DNA of 64,000 bases from Paraburkholderia phenazinium (GTDB lineage Bacteria; Pseudomonadota; Gammaproteobacteria; Burkholderiales; Burkholderiaceae). The first letter of the stretch is position 1; each line of letters opens with the position of its first letter. Made by a program: the position numbers and the translations under genes. The stretch is from positions 184,372 to 248,371 of the forward strand of contig NZ_FNCJ01000014.1 in NCBI RefSeq assembly GCF_900100735.1. The letters are read 5' to 3'. The notes beneath the pieces were generated by a model. It ran no database searches and was not told where the DNA came from. It was given only the letters and a program-made list of their open reading frames with translations. This document shows positions 24,498 through 33,490 of this stretch, in pieces.

Positions 24498-26024
24498 ATG
24501 AAGTTCGCTCAGTCCAAAGGACTCGCGTCAAGCGTGCGTCCGGTTAAGAATGCTACTCCGCGCGGTCGCGCCGCTCGCATGCCACGTGTGCCCTCGATTC
24601 GCACCGTAGCGCTTTACACAGCATTCGCATGGGCCTCAATGACGGCCGCCACCGCGATGGCCGAGACCAATCCCGACGCCGTACCGAACGAAGCGCCCGA
24701 AGCCGACCTGAGCATTAAGGCACAGCCCACCAGCCAATGGACCGGCGTGTGGAACCGCGGGAACCTGCTCGGCGATATCGGCGGCCTGCGTCCGTGGCTC
24801 GGCAAGTACGGCATCACCTTCGGCCTAACCGAGACCAGCGAGTACCTCTACAACACGCGTGGCGGCCTGAACACCGGCGGCACCTATGACGGCCTGACCA
24901 CGGCCACGGTGCAGGTCGACACGAAGAAGGCATTCGGCTTGCCGGGCGGCCTCTTCAACGTGAGCGCGCTGAACATCCACGGCCAGAACCTGAGCGCGGA
25001 CAATCTCGGCACGCTGAACACCGCGAGCGGCATCGAAGCACAGGATACGACCCGTCTGTGGGAACTGTGGTACCAGCAGTCCTTCCTCAACAACAAGATG
25101 GACGTCAAGGTCGGTCAGCAAAGTATCGACCAGGAATTCATCGGCAGCCAGAGCGCCGGCCTGTTCGTCAACACGATGTTCGGCTGGCCTGCGCTGCCGT
25201 CGTACGACATGCCCTCGGGCGGCCCCGCTTATCCGCTGGCCGACCTCGGCGTGCGCCTGCGCGGCCAGATCACGCCGCAGTTGACGGCACTCGCGGGTGT
25301 GTTCGACGGCGACCCGCTCGGCAACAATCCGCAGAACATCAGCGGCACCAATTTCAACCTGCATACCGGCGCGCTGTATATCGGCGAGCTGCAGTATGCG
25401 CTGAACCAGCCGGGCGACGGCGAGATGGTCGGCGCCGCCAACAGCGGCTTGCCCGGCGTCTACAAGCTCGGCTTCTGGTACAACACCGGCAGCTTCGCCG
25501 ACCAGCACTACGACAACACCGGTTTGTCGCTGGCTAACCCGGCGTCGACAGGCGTTGCCCAGCAGCATCGCGGCGACTACAGCTTCTACGCGGTGGCCGA
25601 CCAGATGGTGTGGCGCCCCGACCCGGATGAGCCGCGCAGCGTCAACGTATTCGCCCGTGTGATGGGCGCACCGGGCGACCGCAACCTCGTCGACTTCTCC
25701 GCCAACCTCGGCGTGGTGATGAAGGCGCCGTTCGCGGGCCGCGACAACGATAGCGTGGGGCTTGCGCTGACCTACATCAAGGTCAGCAACAGCGTGCAGG
25801 ACCTCGATCTGGACAATCGCGCCTTCAGCGGCGGACCCTACGGCGTGCGCACCCAGGAAACCACGCTTGAGGCGACCTATCAGTATCAGGTCAATCCGTG
25901 GTGGCAGTTGCAAGCCGACGCGCAATACACGTTCAATGCCGGCGCCGGACAGAACCCGAGCGATCCGACCCAGCCGCTGCGCAACACGTTTGTTGTCGGC
26001 GTGCGAACCAACATCACGTTCTGA
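24498..26024 (+). CDS. OprB-family carbohydrate-selective porin
   Basis: The 508-residue protein has an unusually long N-terminus (basic residues 1-30, hydrophobic 33-54, cleavage near AMA-ET). The mature part has the OprB signature (WNRGNLLGDIGGLRPWLGKYGI, YQQSFLNN-KMDVKVGQ) and ends in an aromatic residue (NITF) for outer-membrane insertion. AAGGA precedes the ATG. It is the first gene behind the Fur box, 78 bases before the propeller gene, so it probably transports an iron-related ligand or its sugar-like carrier rather than a catabolic sugar. This role is inferred from context. Confidence 0.85.
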   Translation: MKFAQSKGLASSVRPVKNATPRGRAARMPRVPSIRTVALYTAFAWASMTAATAMAETNPDAVPNEAPEADLSIKAQPTSQWTGVWNRGNLLGDIGGLRPWLGKYGITFGLTETSEYLYNTRGGLNTGGTYDGLTTATVQVDTKKAFGLPGGLFNVSALNIHGQNLSADNLGTLNTASGIEAQDTTRLWELWYQQSFLNNKMDVKVGQQSIDQEFIGSQSAGLFVNTMFGWPALPSYDMPSGGPAYPLADLGVRLRGQITPQLTALAGVFDGDPLGNNPQNISGTNFNLHTGALYIGELQYALNQPGDGEMVGAANSGLPGVYKLGFWYNTGSFADQHYDNTGLSLANPASTGVAQQHRGDYSFYAVADQMVWRPDPDEPRSVNVFARVMGAPGDRNLVDFSANLGVVMKAPFAGRDNDSVGLALTYIKVSNSVQDLDLDNRAFSGGPYGVRTQETTLEATYQYQVNPWWQLQADAQYTFNAGAGQNPSDPTQPLRNTFVVGVRTNITF

Positions 26025-26102
26025 CCGCTTTCATAACCTGGACACCATGCTTTCGATCATGACCGCAACCACCGCTTTGTGCGCAGGCACGGAGGCTCAA
26101 TC

Positions 26103-27251
26103 ATGAATTACCCCAAGCGCAAGTCTTTGCCGCGCGCTACGCGGGCACTGATGGCAGCGGCAGGCGCCGCCGCCCTCGTCGCGGCCGGCACCGCCTATGC
26201 CGATCCGCAAGGTTTCCTCGAGACGGTTCACAAGCACACGACGCTGATCAACACGGTGCCGGACAACGGCGACCAGAACCCGTACGCCATCGTCGTGGCG
26301 CCGGTTTCGGCGGGCTCGGTGAAGAAGGACGACGTGCTCGTCGACAACTTCAACAACTCGACCAACCTGCAAGGCACCGGCAGCACGATCGTCGATTACC
26401 ACCCCGACACGAAGCAGATGACGCTGTTCGCGACCATTCCGCGCGATCTGAAGGAATGCCCGGGCGGCGTCGGCCTGTCGACCGCGATGACCATGCTGAA
26501 GTCGGGCTGGGTGATCGTCGGCAGCACGCCGAGCAATGACGGCACCACCGGCACCAAGGGCGCGGGCTGCCTGATCGTGCTGGATTCGCAAGGCAAGGTG
26601 GCGTCGACGATCCGCAGCGACAACATCAACGACCCGTGGGGCAACATGGCCGTTGTCGACAACGGCACCAGCGCCACGCTGTTCGTGAGTAACGCGGGCT
26701 TTGGCGTCGGCTCGGCTGCAGGCGACCCGCCGGTGTTCAAACAGGCGACCGTGCTGCGTCTGGACCTCGACATTCCGGACGGCAAGGCGCCCGTCGTGAA
26801 GAAGGAAACCGTCGTAGCAAGCGGCTACGGCGCGCAGGCCGACAAGGGTGTGTTCCTCGTTGGACCGACGGGCCTGGCACTGTCGCCGGATCAAAAACTC
26901 CTGTATGTTTCGGACGCCATCGGCAACCGCGTCAACGTGATCGAAGACCCGATGACGCGTGACACCAGCGCAGGCGTTGGCCGCCAGCTCACCGCCGACG
27001 GTCTGCTGCACCGCCCGCTGGCAATGGTCACGGCGCCCAACGGCCACCTGCTGGTGACCAACGCGCTGAATGGCCAGGTAGTCGAGATCGACCCGGCAAG
27101 CGGCAAGCAGATCTACGCACGCTGGATCGATACCGACAAGGCGCAGTCGCCCCCGGGTAACGGCGACCTGTTCGGCATCGTCATGACGCCGGCGGGCGAT
27201 GGTTTTTACTACGTGCAAGACGACGTGAACACTTTGGTATTAGCGAAGTAA
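26103..27251 (+). CDS. Secreted beta-propeller (NHL-like) protein of the iron operon
   Basis: The 382-residue protein has a signal peptide (about 1-33, cleavage near AYA-DP). The remainder shows repeating beta-propeller blades with patterns such as GPTGLALSPDQKLLYVSDAIGNRV and PNGHLLVTNALNGQVVEIDP, usual in NHL or SMP-30-like proteins. It has no obvious catalytic residue set. It sits between the porin and the DyP peroxidase gene with a 2-base gap to the latter. A periplasmic scaffolding or ligand-handling role is inferred. Confidence 0.7.
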   Translation: MNYPKRKSLPRATRALMAAAGAAALVAAGTAYADPQGFLETVHKHTTLINTVPDNGDQNPYAIVVAPVSAGSVKKDDVLVDNFNNSTNLQGTGSTIVDYHPDTKQMTLFATIPRDLKECPGGVGLSTAMTMLKSGWVIVGSTPSNDGTTGTKGAGCLIVLDSQGKVASTIRSDNINDPWGNMAVVDNGTSATLFVSNAGFGVGSAAGDPPVFKQATVLRLDLDIPDGKAPVVKKETVVASGYGAQADKGVFLVGPTGLALSPDQKLLYVSDAIGNRVNVIEDPMTRDTSAGVGRQLTADGLLHRPLAMVTAPNGHLLVTNALNGQVVEIDPASGKQIYARWIDTDKAQSPPGNGDLFGIVMTPAGDGFYYVQDDVNTLVLAK

Positions 27252-27253
27252 TC

Positions 27254-28561
27254 ATGACAACCGATAACAATCCCCCCACGCGGCCCGCTCGGCGCGGCTT
27301 TCTGAAAGCGGGAGGTGCGGCGGTCGCTGCGGGCGCAAGCCTCGGCGCGACCGGCGTCGCCCAGGCCGCGCTCGGCAAGCCGCAAGCGCATGCCGGCGAA
27401 CCGCATCAAGATCCGTACCTGGCCGTCGAGCCGTTCTTCGCCGAGCATCAGGCCGGCATCGTCACGCCGGCGCAGTCGCATATCTACGTGGCCGCGCTCG
27501 ATCTCACGACGACCAAGCGCGAAGACGTGATCGGCCTGTTGCGCACCTGGACCGACGCCGCGGCGCGCATGACCCAAGGTCAGCCCGCCGGCGCACTGCC
27601 CGGCGCCGATGGCAAGGCCGCGCCGGACTCCGGCGACGTGCTCGGCCTGGGCCCGGCTGGACTGACGGTGACCTTCGGCTTCGGCCCGGGTCTGTTCACC
27701 TCGGAAGGCAAGGATCGCTACGGCATCGCCAACCGCCGCCCTGCTGCGCTCGTCGATCTGCCGCGCTTTAACGGCGATCAGTTGCTGCCGGAAAAGACCG
27801 GCGGCGACCTCTTCATCCAGGCCTGTGCGAACGACGCGCAAGTCGCCTTCCATGCCGTGCGCCAACTGGTGCGCCAGAGCTACGGCGTGGCGACGATGCG
27901 CTGGGGCCAGGCCGGCTTCGTGTCGGGTCCGCGCGGTCAGACGCCGCGCAACCTGATGGGCTTCAAGGACGGCACCAACAACCCGTCCACGAAAAAACCC
28001 GAACTCATGAACCAGTTCGTCTGGGCCAACGGTGCGGATGCTCCGTGGATGCAAGGCGGCTCGTATAGCGTCGTGCGCCGCATCCGCATCACGCTCGAAC
28101 ACTGGGACATGACCGAGGCCGATTTCCAGGAACAGGTGTTCGGCCGGCACAAGTACAGCGGCGCGCCGATCGGCAAGAAGAACGAGTTCGACCCGCTCGA
28201 TCTCGACGCGCAGGACAAGGACGGCAATCCGGTGATTCCGGAGAACTCGCACGTCCGGCTGTCGAACCAGGCCACCAACAACGGTGCGCAGATTCTGCGC
28301 CGCTCGTACTCGTATAACGACGGCTCGAATTTCTACATCGAGCGCTGGCCGCCATGGCGCCAGGAAACCGAGTACGACGCGGGGCTGATTTTCATCGCCT
28401 ACCAGGGCGACCCGCGCACCGGCTTTATCCCCATCAACGAGAAGCTCTCGAAGTTCGACATGATGAACCAGTTCACGACGCACGTCGGCAGCGCAGTGTT
28501 CGCCTGCCCGCCGGGCGCGAAGCCTGGTTCGTACATCGGCGCGGGACTGTTCGAGACGTAA
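27254..28561 (+). CDS. efeB: Dyp-type heme peroxidase / deferrochelatase, Tat-exported
   Basis: The 435-residue protein begins with a Tat signal (RRGFLKAGGAAVAAG). DyP signatures are GFKDGTNNP with catalytic D239, and the proximal heme ligand H333 in NSHVRLSNQ, followed by the distal Arg in QILRRSYSYNDG. EfeB-type enzymes act in the periplasm and are proposed to oxidise Fe(II) or release iron from heme. The gene lies 2 bases after the propeller gene and precedes an FbpABC-type importer, which could receive the released iron. No efeU or efeO is in the window. Confidence 0.93.
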   Translation: MTTDNNPPTRPARRGFLKAGGAAVAAGASLGATGVAQAALGKPQAHAGEPHQDPYLAVEPFFAEHQAGIVTPAQSHIYVAALDLTTTKREDVIGLLRTWTDAAARMTQGQPAGALPGADGKAAPDSGDVLGLGPAGLTVTFGFGPGLFTSEGKDRYGIANRRPAALVDLPRFNGDQLLPEKTGGDLFIQACANDAQVAFHAVRQLVRQSYGVATMRWGQAGFVSGPRGQTPRNLMGFKDGTNNPSTKKPELMNQFVWANGADAPWMQGGSYSVVRRIRITLEHWDMTEADFQEQVFGRHKYSGAPIGKKNEFDPLDLDAQDKDGNPVIPENSHVRLSNQATNNGAQILRRSYSYNDGSNFYIERWPPWRQETEYDAGLIFIAYQGDPRTGFIPINEKLSKFDMMNQFTTHVGSAVFACPPGAKPGSYIGAGLFET

Positions 28562-28564
28562 GGT

Positions 28565-28586
28565 CGAGCGCCGGGTACGGCGCTCG
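28565..28586. terminator. Hairpin after the DyP gene
   Basis: Arms CGAGCGCC (28565-28572) and GGCGCTCG (28579-28586) with a 6-base loop. No T tract follows, so it may attenuate or protect the mRNA end rather than fully terminate before fbpA. Confidence 0.4.
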
Positions 28587-28723
28587 TCAAGAATCAAGAA
28601 TCAGGTTTTGGCTGGACGCGCGGAACACGTACGACAGGCGCCGCGACCGGCACCCGCAAGGTGTCGCTCGTGGCGCGCCGCGCATGACAAAGATCGACAC
28701 CATCACAAAAGGAATTCTGCATC

Positions 28724-29755
28724 ATGACTCATTCCTGGCTTGGCAACCGTGTGCGCGCAATCAGCGGCGCGGCGGCTCTTCTGTTGGCGACGTTGGGCGC
28801 AGCCCCGCTCGCCGCCCACGCTGAATCGATCACGCTCTATAGCGCGCAGCACGAGCAGGTCGTCAACGCGCTCGCGAAGGACTTCCAGAATCAAACCGGC
28901 ATCTCCGTGAAGATCCGCACCGGCGAAGGCCCCGCACTGGCAGCCCAGCTCGTCGCAGAAGGCGCAGCATCGCCCGCCGACGTGTATTTCACGGAAAACT
29001 CGCCCGAGCTGATGCTGCTGGAAGAAAAGGGCCTGCTCGGCAAGGTCGACGCAGCGACGCTGGCGACCGTTCCGGCACGCTTCGATTCGCCGACCGGCGT
29101 ATGGGTTGGCGTGACCGCGCGTGAAAACGTGCTGGCCTACAACACAGCCAAGGTCCAGCCGGCCCAGTTGCCGCAATCGCTGTTCGATCTGGCCAAGCCG
29201 CAATGGAAGGGCAAGGTCGGCATTGCCCCGAGCGACGGCGACTTCCTGCCGCTCGTGAGCGCCGTCATCGCATTGAAGGGTGAAGCGCAGACGCTCGAGT
29301 GGCTGAAGGGCCTGAAAGCCAACTCGCAGATCTTCGACGACGACGAAGGCGTAGTGGCGGCGGTGAATCGCGGCGCGGTCGACGTCGGCGTCATCAACAA
29401 CTACTACTGGGCGCGTCTGCATGCCGAAATCGGCGACAAGGCTACCCGTAGCGCGCTCTATCACTTCAGCAACGGCGATGCAGGCGCACTCGTCAACGTG
29501 TCGGGCGCAGCGGTGTTGAAGTCCGCGCACAACGCAGACGGCGCACAGAAGTTCCTGGCCTACCTGGTCAGCGAACGTGCCCAGACGCTGATGGCGAAGG
29601 GCCATGTCGACTTCGAGTACCCGCTGCATAGCGGCGTGGCTCCGGACCCGATTCTCAAGCCGTTCAACGAACTGAACCCGCCGGCCCTGACGGTCCAACA
29701 ACTCGGTGACGACAGCCAGGCTGGCAAGCTGTTGCGCCAGGCCGGACTGATCTAA
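28724..29755 (+). CDS. fbpA: Ferric iron ABC transporter, periplasmic binding protein
   Basis: The 343-residue protein has a signal peptide (about 1-33, cleavage near AHA-ES). The motif ITLYSAQHEQVVNALAKDF and the paired tyrosines Y227-Y228 in NNYYW, which coordinate Fe(III) in FbpA/FutA proteins, support iron binding. A strong AAAAGGA site precedes the ATG. The permease gene begins at the very next base after the stop. It should collect ferric iron in the periplasm for FbpBC. Confidence 0.92.
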   Translation: MTHSWLGNRVRAISGAAALLLATLGAAPLAAHAESITLYSAQHEQVVNALAKDFQNQTGISVKIRTGEGPALAAQLVAEGAASPADVYFTENSPELMLLEEKGLLGKVDAATLATVPARFDSPTGVWVGVTARENVLAYNTAKVQPAQLPQSLFDLAKPQWKGKVGIAPSDGDFLPLVSAVIALKGEAQTLEWLKGLKANSQIFDDDEGVVAAVNRGAVDVGVINNYYWARLHAEIGDKATRSALYHFSNGDAGALVNVSGAAVLKSAHNADGAQKFLAYLVSERAQTLMAKGHVDFEYPLHSGVAPDPILKPFNELNPPALTVQQLGDDSQAGKLLRQAGLI

Positions 29756-31360
29756 ATGAGCGACGCCGTGTCAGCCGCAGCGCCGGCTGTTGCCTCCGAA
29801 CCGGCGCGTGCCCGCAAGCGCGCGCCGAGTGGCCTGTTCGTTGCTGCCGCGGTAAGTGCTCTGCTGGTATTGCTGCCGCTCGCTTTCACGGTATGGCGGG
29901 CGGCAAGTTTTGGCTTCGCCGAGGCGGCCGAGCTGGTGCTCCGGCCGCTGGTTGGCGAACTGCTCGTCAATACGTTGATGATCACCGTGTCGGCCACGCT
30001 CGCTTCGGCCGTGCTGGGGACGGCGGCCGCGTGGTTCATCGAACGCAGCCGCCTGCCCGGCCGCCGTTTCTGGGCCGTGGCCATGGCGGCACCGCTCGCG
30101 ATGCCGCCATTCATCACGAGCTATGCCTGGGTGTCGTTCAGCCTGGATCTGCAGGACTTCAATGGCGCCTTGCTCGTCATTACGTCCTCCTATTTTCCGC
30201 TGGTCTATTTGCCGGTTGCCGCAGCGCTGCGCAACATGGACCCGGCGCTGGAAGAAAGCGCCCGCTCGCTGGGTTGCGGCCGCTGGGCCACTTTTTTCCG
30301 TGTGATCCTGCCGCAACTGCGTCCGGCATTGCTGGGCGGCATGTTGCTGGTCGCGCTCGGCGTGATGGCCGAATTCGGCGCGTTCACGCTGCTGCGTTTT
30401 CATACCTTCACGACCGAAATCTACGCCGAATACCGCACCAGCTTCGACGGCCCCGGCGCCTCGCTGCTGGCCTGCCTGTTGATCGTGATGTGCCTCGTCG
30501 TGCTCGCGTTCGAATTCCGCGTGCGCGGCGCGGCGCGTTATGAACGCGTCGACCGCGGCGCGCGCCGCGCGGTGCTGCGTTATGACCTCGGCGTGTGGCG
30601 CTGGCTGGTGGTCGCGGGTTTTGCCGCCGTCACCATCGCCACGCTCGGTGTGCCGCTCGGCATGATCGGCTTCTGGCTCACGCAGCCGGGCGCCGCAGCC
30701 GTCACGCCGGCCGACGTTTCACCCGAACTGCTGTTCAACGCGACGCTCACCTCGTTCGGCTTCGGACTTGCCGCCGCCGTCCTGACCACCCTGCTGATCG
30801 TGCCGCTCGCGTTTCTGCTGGTGCGCTATCCGGGCCGGCTCGCCACGCTGTTCGAGCGCACCGTGTTCCTCGCGCAAGGCATCCCCGGTCTCGTCATCGC
30901 ACTAGCGATCGTCTCGCTCTCCGTGCATGCGCTGCAGCCGCTCTATCAGAGCACCACCCTGCTGATCATCGCCTACTCGATCCTGTTCCTGCCGCTCGCT
31001 TTGGTCAGCGTGCGCGCCGCGCTGATGCAGGCGCAACCGCGTCTCGAAGAGACCGCGCGGGCGCTCGGTCTGAGCTGGGGACAAACGCTGGTGCGTGTGC
31101 TGTTGCCGCTTGCCGGACCGGGTCTGGGCGCGGCGGCTTCGATGGTGTTCATCTCGGTCGTCACCGAACTCAACGCCACACTGCTACTCTCTCCAGCCGG
31201 CACCCAGACGCTCGCTACCCAGGTCTGGGCCGACACGTCGACCATGGCGTTTGCCGCCGCCGCGCCCTACGCGGCGCTGCTCACCGGCATCTCGCTGTGC
31301 GCCTCGGGCCTGCTGTTCACGCTGCTCGGCCGCTCGGCGCTGCTCGGCGAACGCAGCTAA
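29756..31360 (+). CDS. fbpB: Ferric iron ABC transporter, fused double permease
   Basis: The 534-residue protein has about twelve membrane helices in two halves, each with an EAA loop (DPALEESARSLGCGRWATFF and PRLEETARALGLSWGQTLVR). Such internally duplicated permeases are typical of FbpB/AfuB and replace two separate subunits. The ATG abuts the fbpA stop. It lies upstream of fbpC by 38 bases and forms the channel for Fe(III) in the inner membrane. Confidence 0.92.
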   Translation: MSDAVSAAAPAVASEPARARKRAPSGLFVAAAVSALLVLLPLAFTVWRAASFGFAEAAELVLRPLVGELLVNTLMITVSATLASAVLGTAAAWFIERSRLPGRRFWAVAMAAPLAMPPFITSYAWVSFSLDLQDFNGALLVITSSYFPLVYLPVAAALRNMDPALEESARSLGCGRWATFFRVILPQLRPALLGGMLLVALGVMAEFGAFTLLRFHTFTTEIYAEYRTSFDGPGASLLACLLIVMCLVVLAFEFRVRGAARYERVDRGARRAVLRYDLGVWRWLVVAGFAAVTIATLGVPLGMIGFWLTQPGAAAVTPADVSPELLFNATLTSFGFGLAAAVLTTLLIVPLAFLLVRYPGRLATLFERTVFLAQGIPGLVIALAIVSLSVHALQPLYQSTTLLIIAYSILFLPLALVSVRAALMQAQPRLEETARALGLSWGQTLVRVLLPLAGPGLGAAASMVFISVVTELNATLLLSPAGTQTLATQVWADTSTMAFAAAAPYAALLTGISLCASGLLFTLLGRSALLGERS

Positions 31361-31398
31361 GGCTGCGTCGAACTTACCGCCCTCCCCATCGGATTCTC

Positions 31399-32457
31399 AT
31401 GAGCGAACTTCGTATCTGCGGCCTGCATAAATCGTTCGACGGCAACCCGGTGCTGCACGGCATCGATCTGTCCGTCGAGCGCGGCACGCTGCTCGCCCTG
31501 CTCGGTCCGTCCGGCAGCGGCAAAACCACCTTGCTGCGCGTGCTGTGCGGCTTCGAACGCGCCGACCGCGGCACCGTCGAAATCGATGGCCAGCGGGTCG
31601 CCGGCGATGCCCTGCATGTCCCCTCGGAACGGCGCCGCATCGGTTATGTGCCGCAGGAAGGCGCGCTGTTTCCGCATCTGTCGGTGGCGGACAACATTGT
31701 GTTTGGTCTGCCGCGCACGCAACGGCGCGCACGGCATCGCGTCGCCGAACTGCTCGAACTGGTCGGCTTGCCGGCTTCGTTTGCGGACCGCGCGCCGCAG
31801 CAGCTTTCCGGCGGTCAGCAGCAACGGGTCGCGTTGGCACGCGCGCTGGCGCCATCGCCCACACTGGTGATGCTCGATGAACCGTTCTCCTCGCTCGACG
31901 CGGCGCTGCGCCTCGAAACGCGTCAGGCGGTGGCCAGCGCGCTGGCGGCGGCCGGCGCCACCGCGGTGCTGGTGACGCACGATCAGTCCGAAGCGCTCTC
32001 GCTCGGCCATGAAGTCGCGGTGCTGTGGCAAGGCAAGCTGATCCAGACCGCCACGCCGGAGATGATTTACAGGCGGCCGGTCACGCGCGAGCTGGCGTCG
32101 TTTATCGGCGAAGCGGTGTTGCTGCAAGGCGTGGCCGCACGCGATCGGGTGACCTGCGAACTGGGCGAACTGACGTTGTCGGCACCCGCGCGGGACGGCG
32201 CGGTCGATGTGATGGTGCGTCCCGAACAGATCCGTCTGTGGCGCGCTAACGAAACCACCCCGGACGGCACCGCCTCGTTCGATGCAATCGTCCAGGACGT
32301 GATCTTCCAGGGGCAGGACGCAGGCGTTGCACTGCAATTGCAGTCGGCGGCGCAGACGGTGGTACGCGCCCGCGTGCCCGGTTACCGCACGCCGCAGCCA
32401 GGCGAGCGCGTCAGGCTCGCGATCGACGGCGACGTCACGGCCTACGCGCGCGGCTGA
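31399..32457 (+). CDS. fbpC: Ferric iron ABC transporter, ATP-binding protein
   Basis: The 352-residue ATPase has Walker A GPSGSGKTT, signature LSGGQQQRVA, Walker B LVMLDEPFSSLD and the H-loop THDQSEA. The C-terminal third (about 240-352) is a TOBE-like regulatory domain (DVMVRPEQIRLW), normal for FbpC. The last 16 bases overlap the 3' end of the convergent LysR gene. It powers the FbpAB importer and is the last gene of the operon. Confidence 0.92.
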   Translation: MSELRICGLHKSFDGNPVLHGIDLSVERGTLLALLGPSGSGKTTLLRVLCGFERADRGTVEIDGQRVAGDALHVPSERRRIGYVPQEGALFPHLSVADNIVFGLPRTQRRARHRVAELLELVGLPASFADRAPQQLSGGQQQRVALARALAPSPTLVMLDEPFSSLDAALRLETRQAVASALAAAGATAVLVTHDQSEALSLGHEVAVLWQGKLIQTATPEMIYRRPVTRELASFIGEAVLLQGVAARDRVTCELGELTLSAPARDGAVDVMVRPEQIRLWRANETTPDGTASFDAIVQDVIFQGQDAGVALQLQSAAQTVVRARVPGYRTPQPGERVRLAIDGDVTAYARG

Positions 32458-33389
32458 ACGTCGGACGCGCGTTCGTCGCGCGGCAACGCGGACGAAGAAG
32501 CGGACGCCCCGGCCGCGGAGGCGCGCGGCTGCGCGCGCACCGACAGATCCTGAATCATCTGGGCGGCAAGGTAGTCGCAAGTCGGGCGATCCGATTTGGC
32601 GCTGCGCGCCACCACGATCTCCAGCGGCTCGATCTTCGGCAGGCCCTGCGCGTCCCCCAGTATTGCGAGGCGCGACGGCACGCTGCAGCGTGTCAGCGCA
32701 ATCACCGCCAGGCCCGCATCCACGGTCGCCACGAGACCGAGCAGACTGGCGCTGCTGTAGGCCGCGCGGTAGCGAATCCGCGCGGCGTCGAGCGCGGCAA
32801 GCGTATGCGCACGGGCCACGCAGCCCGGCTCGTATAAGCCCACCGGCAACGGCGAGGCCGCCAGCACCGGCGTATCCTCCGACGCCCCTACCCACACCAT
32901 CGGCTCGCTGCGCACGTATTCGCCGCGCAGCTTGCGGTCGCGCGTGACGAAGGCGAGATCGATCTTGTTGTCGGCCAGCATCGGCGCGAGCGCGGTGCTC
33001 TGCGCGCAAACAATCTCGATCTCCACGTGCGGATACAGGTTCGAAAAACGCCTGAGCACCGGGGACAACAACGACGACACATAGTCGTCCGGCGCTCCCA
33101 GCACCACACGTCCGGTCACCTCGGGACGCACGATCGCCGACCACGCTTCCTCATGCAGATCGATCACGCGCCGCGCATACTCAAGCAGCGTATTGCCCGG
33201 CCGCGTCAGCGACAGATTGCGGGTGTTGCGGGCGAACAGCGTGGTGCCGAGCATCCCTTCGAGCCGCTTGATCTGCATGCTGACCGCCGCCTGCGAACGA
33301 TGCACGGTGGCCGCGGCCTTCGTGAAACTGCCCGCCTCGACCACGGCGACGAAGGTACGCAGCAGATCCACGTCGAATTCTGGATGCAT
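32442..33389 (-). CDS. LysR-family transcriptional regulator
   Basis: The 315-residue protein has a winged helix-turn-helix (about 5-65; FVAVVEAGSFTKAAATVHRSQAAVS) and the LysR substrate domain (about 90-295). The C-terminus is low-complexity (Ala/Ser-rich) and overlaps fbpC on the other strand. A palindromic T-N11-A operator lies 6 bases before its ATG in the divergent gap, so it probably controls itself and the DMT transporter. Confidence 0.9.
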   Translation of the reverse strand: MHPEFDVDLLRTFVAVVEAGSFTKAAATVHRSQAAVSMQIKRLEGMLGTTLFARNTRNLSLTRPGNTLLEYARRVIDLHEEAWSAIVRPEVTGRVVLGAPDDYVSSLLSPVLRRFSNLYPHVEIEIVCAQSTALAPMLADNKIDLAFVTRDRKLRGEYVRSEPMVWVGASEDTPVLAASPLPVGLYEPGCVARAHTLAALDAARIRYRAAYSSASLLGLVATVDAGLAVIALTRCSVPSRLAILGDAQGLPKIEPLEIVVARSAKSDRPTCDYLAAQMIQDLSVRAQPRASAAGASASSSALPRDERASDVQPRA

Positions 33390-33394
33390 GATTT

Positions 33395-33409
33395 ATAAGC
33401 CCGGCTTAT
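33395..33409. promoter_or_regulatory. Palindromic LysR-type operator (ATAAGCCCGGCTTAT)
   Basis: Perfect 7-base arms ATAAGCC and GGCTTAT around a central C contain the T-N11-A pattern bound by LysR regulators. It lies between the divergent LysR and DMT transporter genes. Confidence 0.55.
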
Positions 33410-33490
33410 CGAATTTCTCAATTTTATTCGTTTGTCGCCGCCCGGCAAGTCTCCGATACTCGACTTTGTCATCGTCATGGAGCGTTTTGC

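Noticed and set aside
24498..26024. Sugar catabolic locus based on the OprB porin
   Set aside because: The Fur box and the iron-transport genes downstream give a better explanation; no sugar genes are adjacent.
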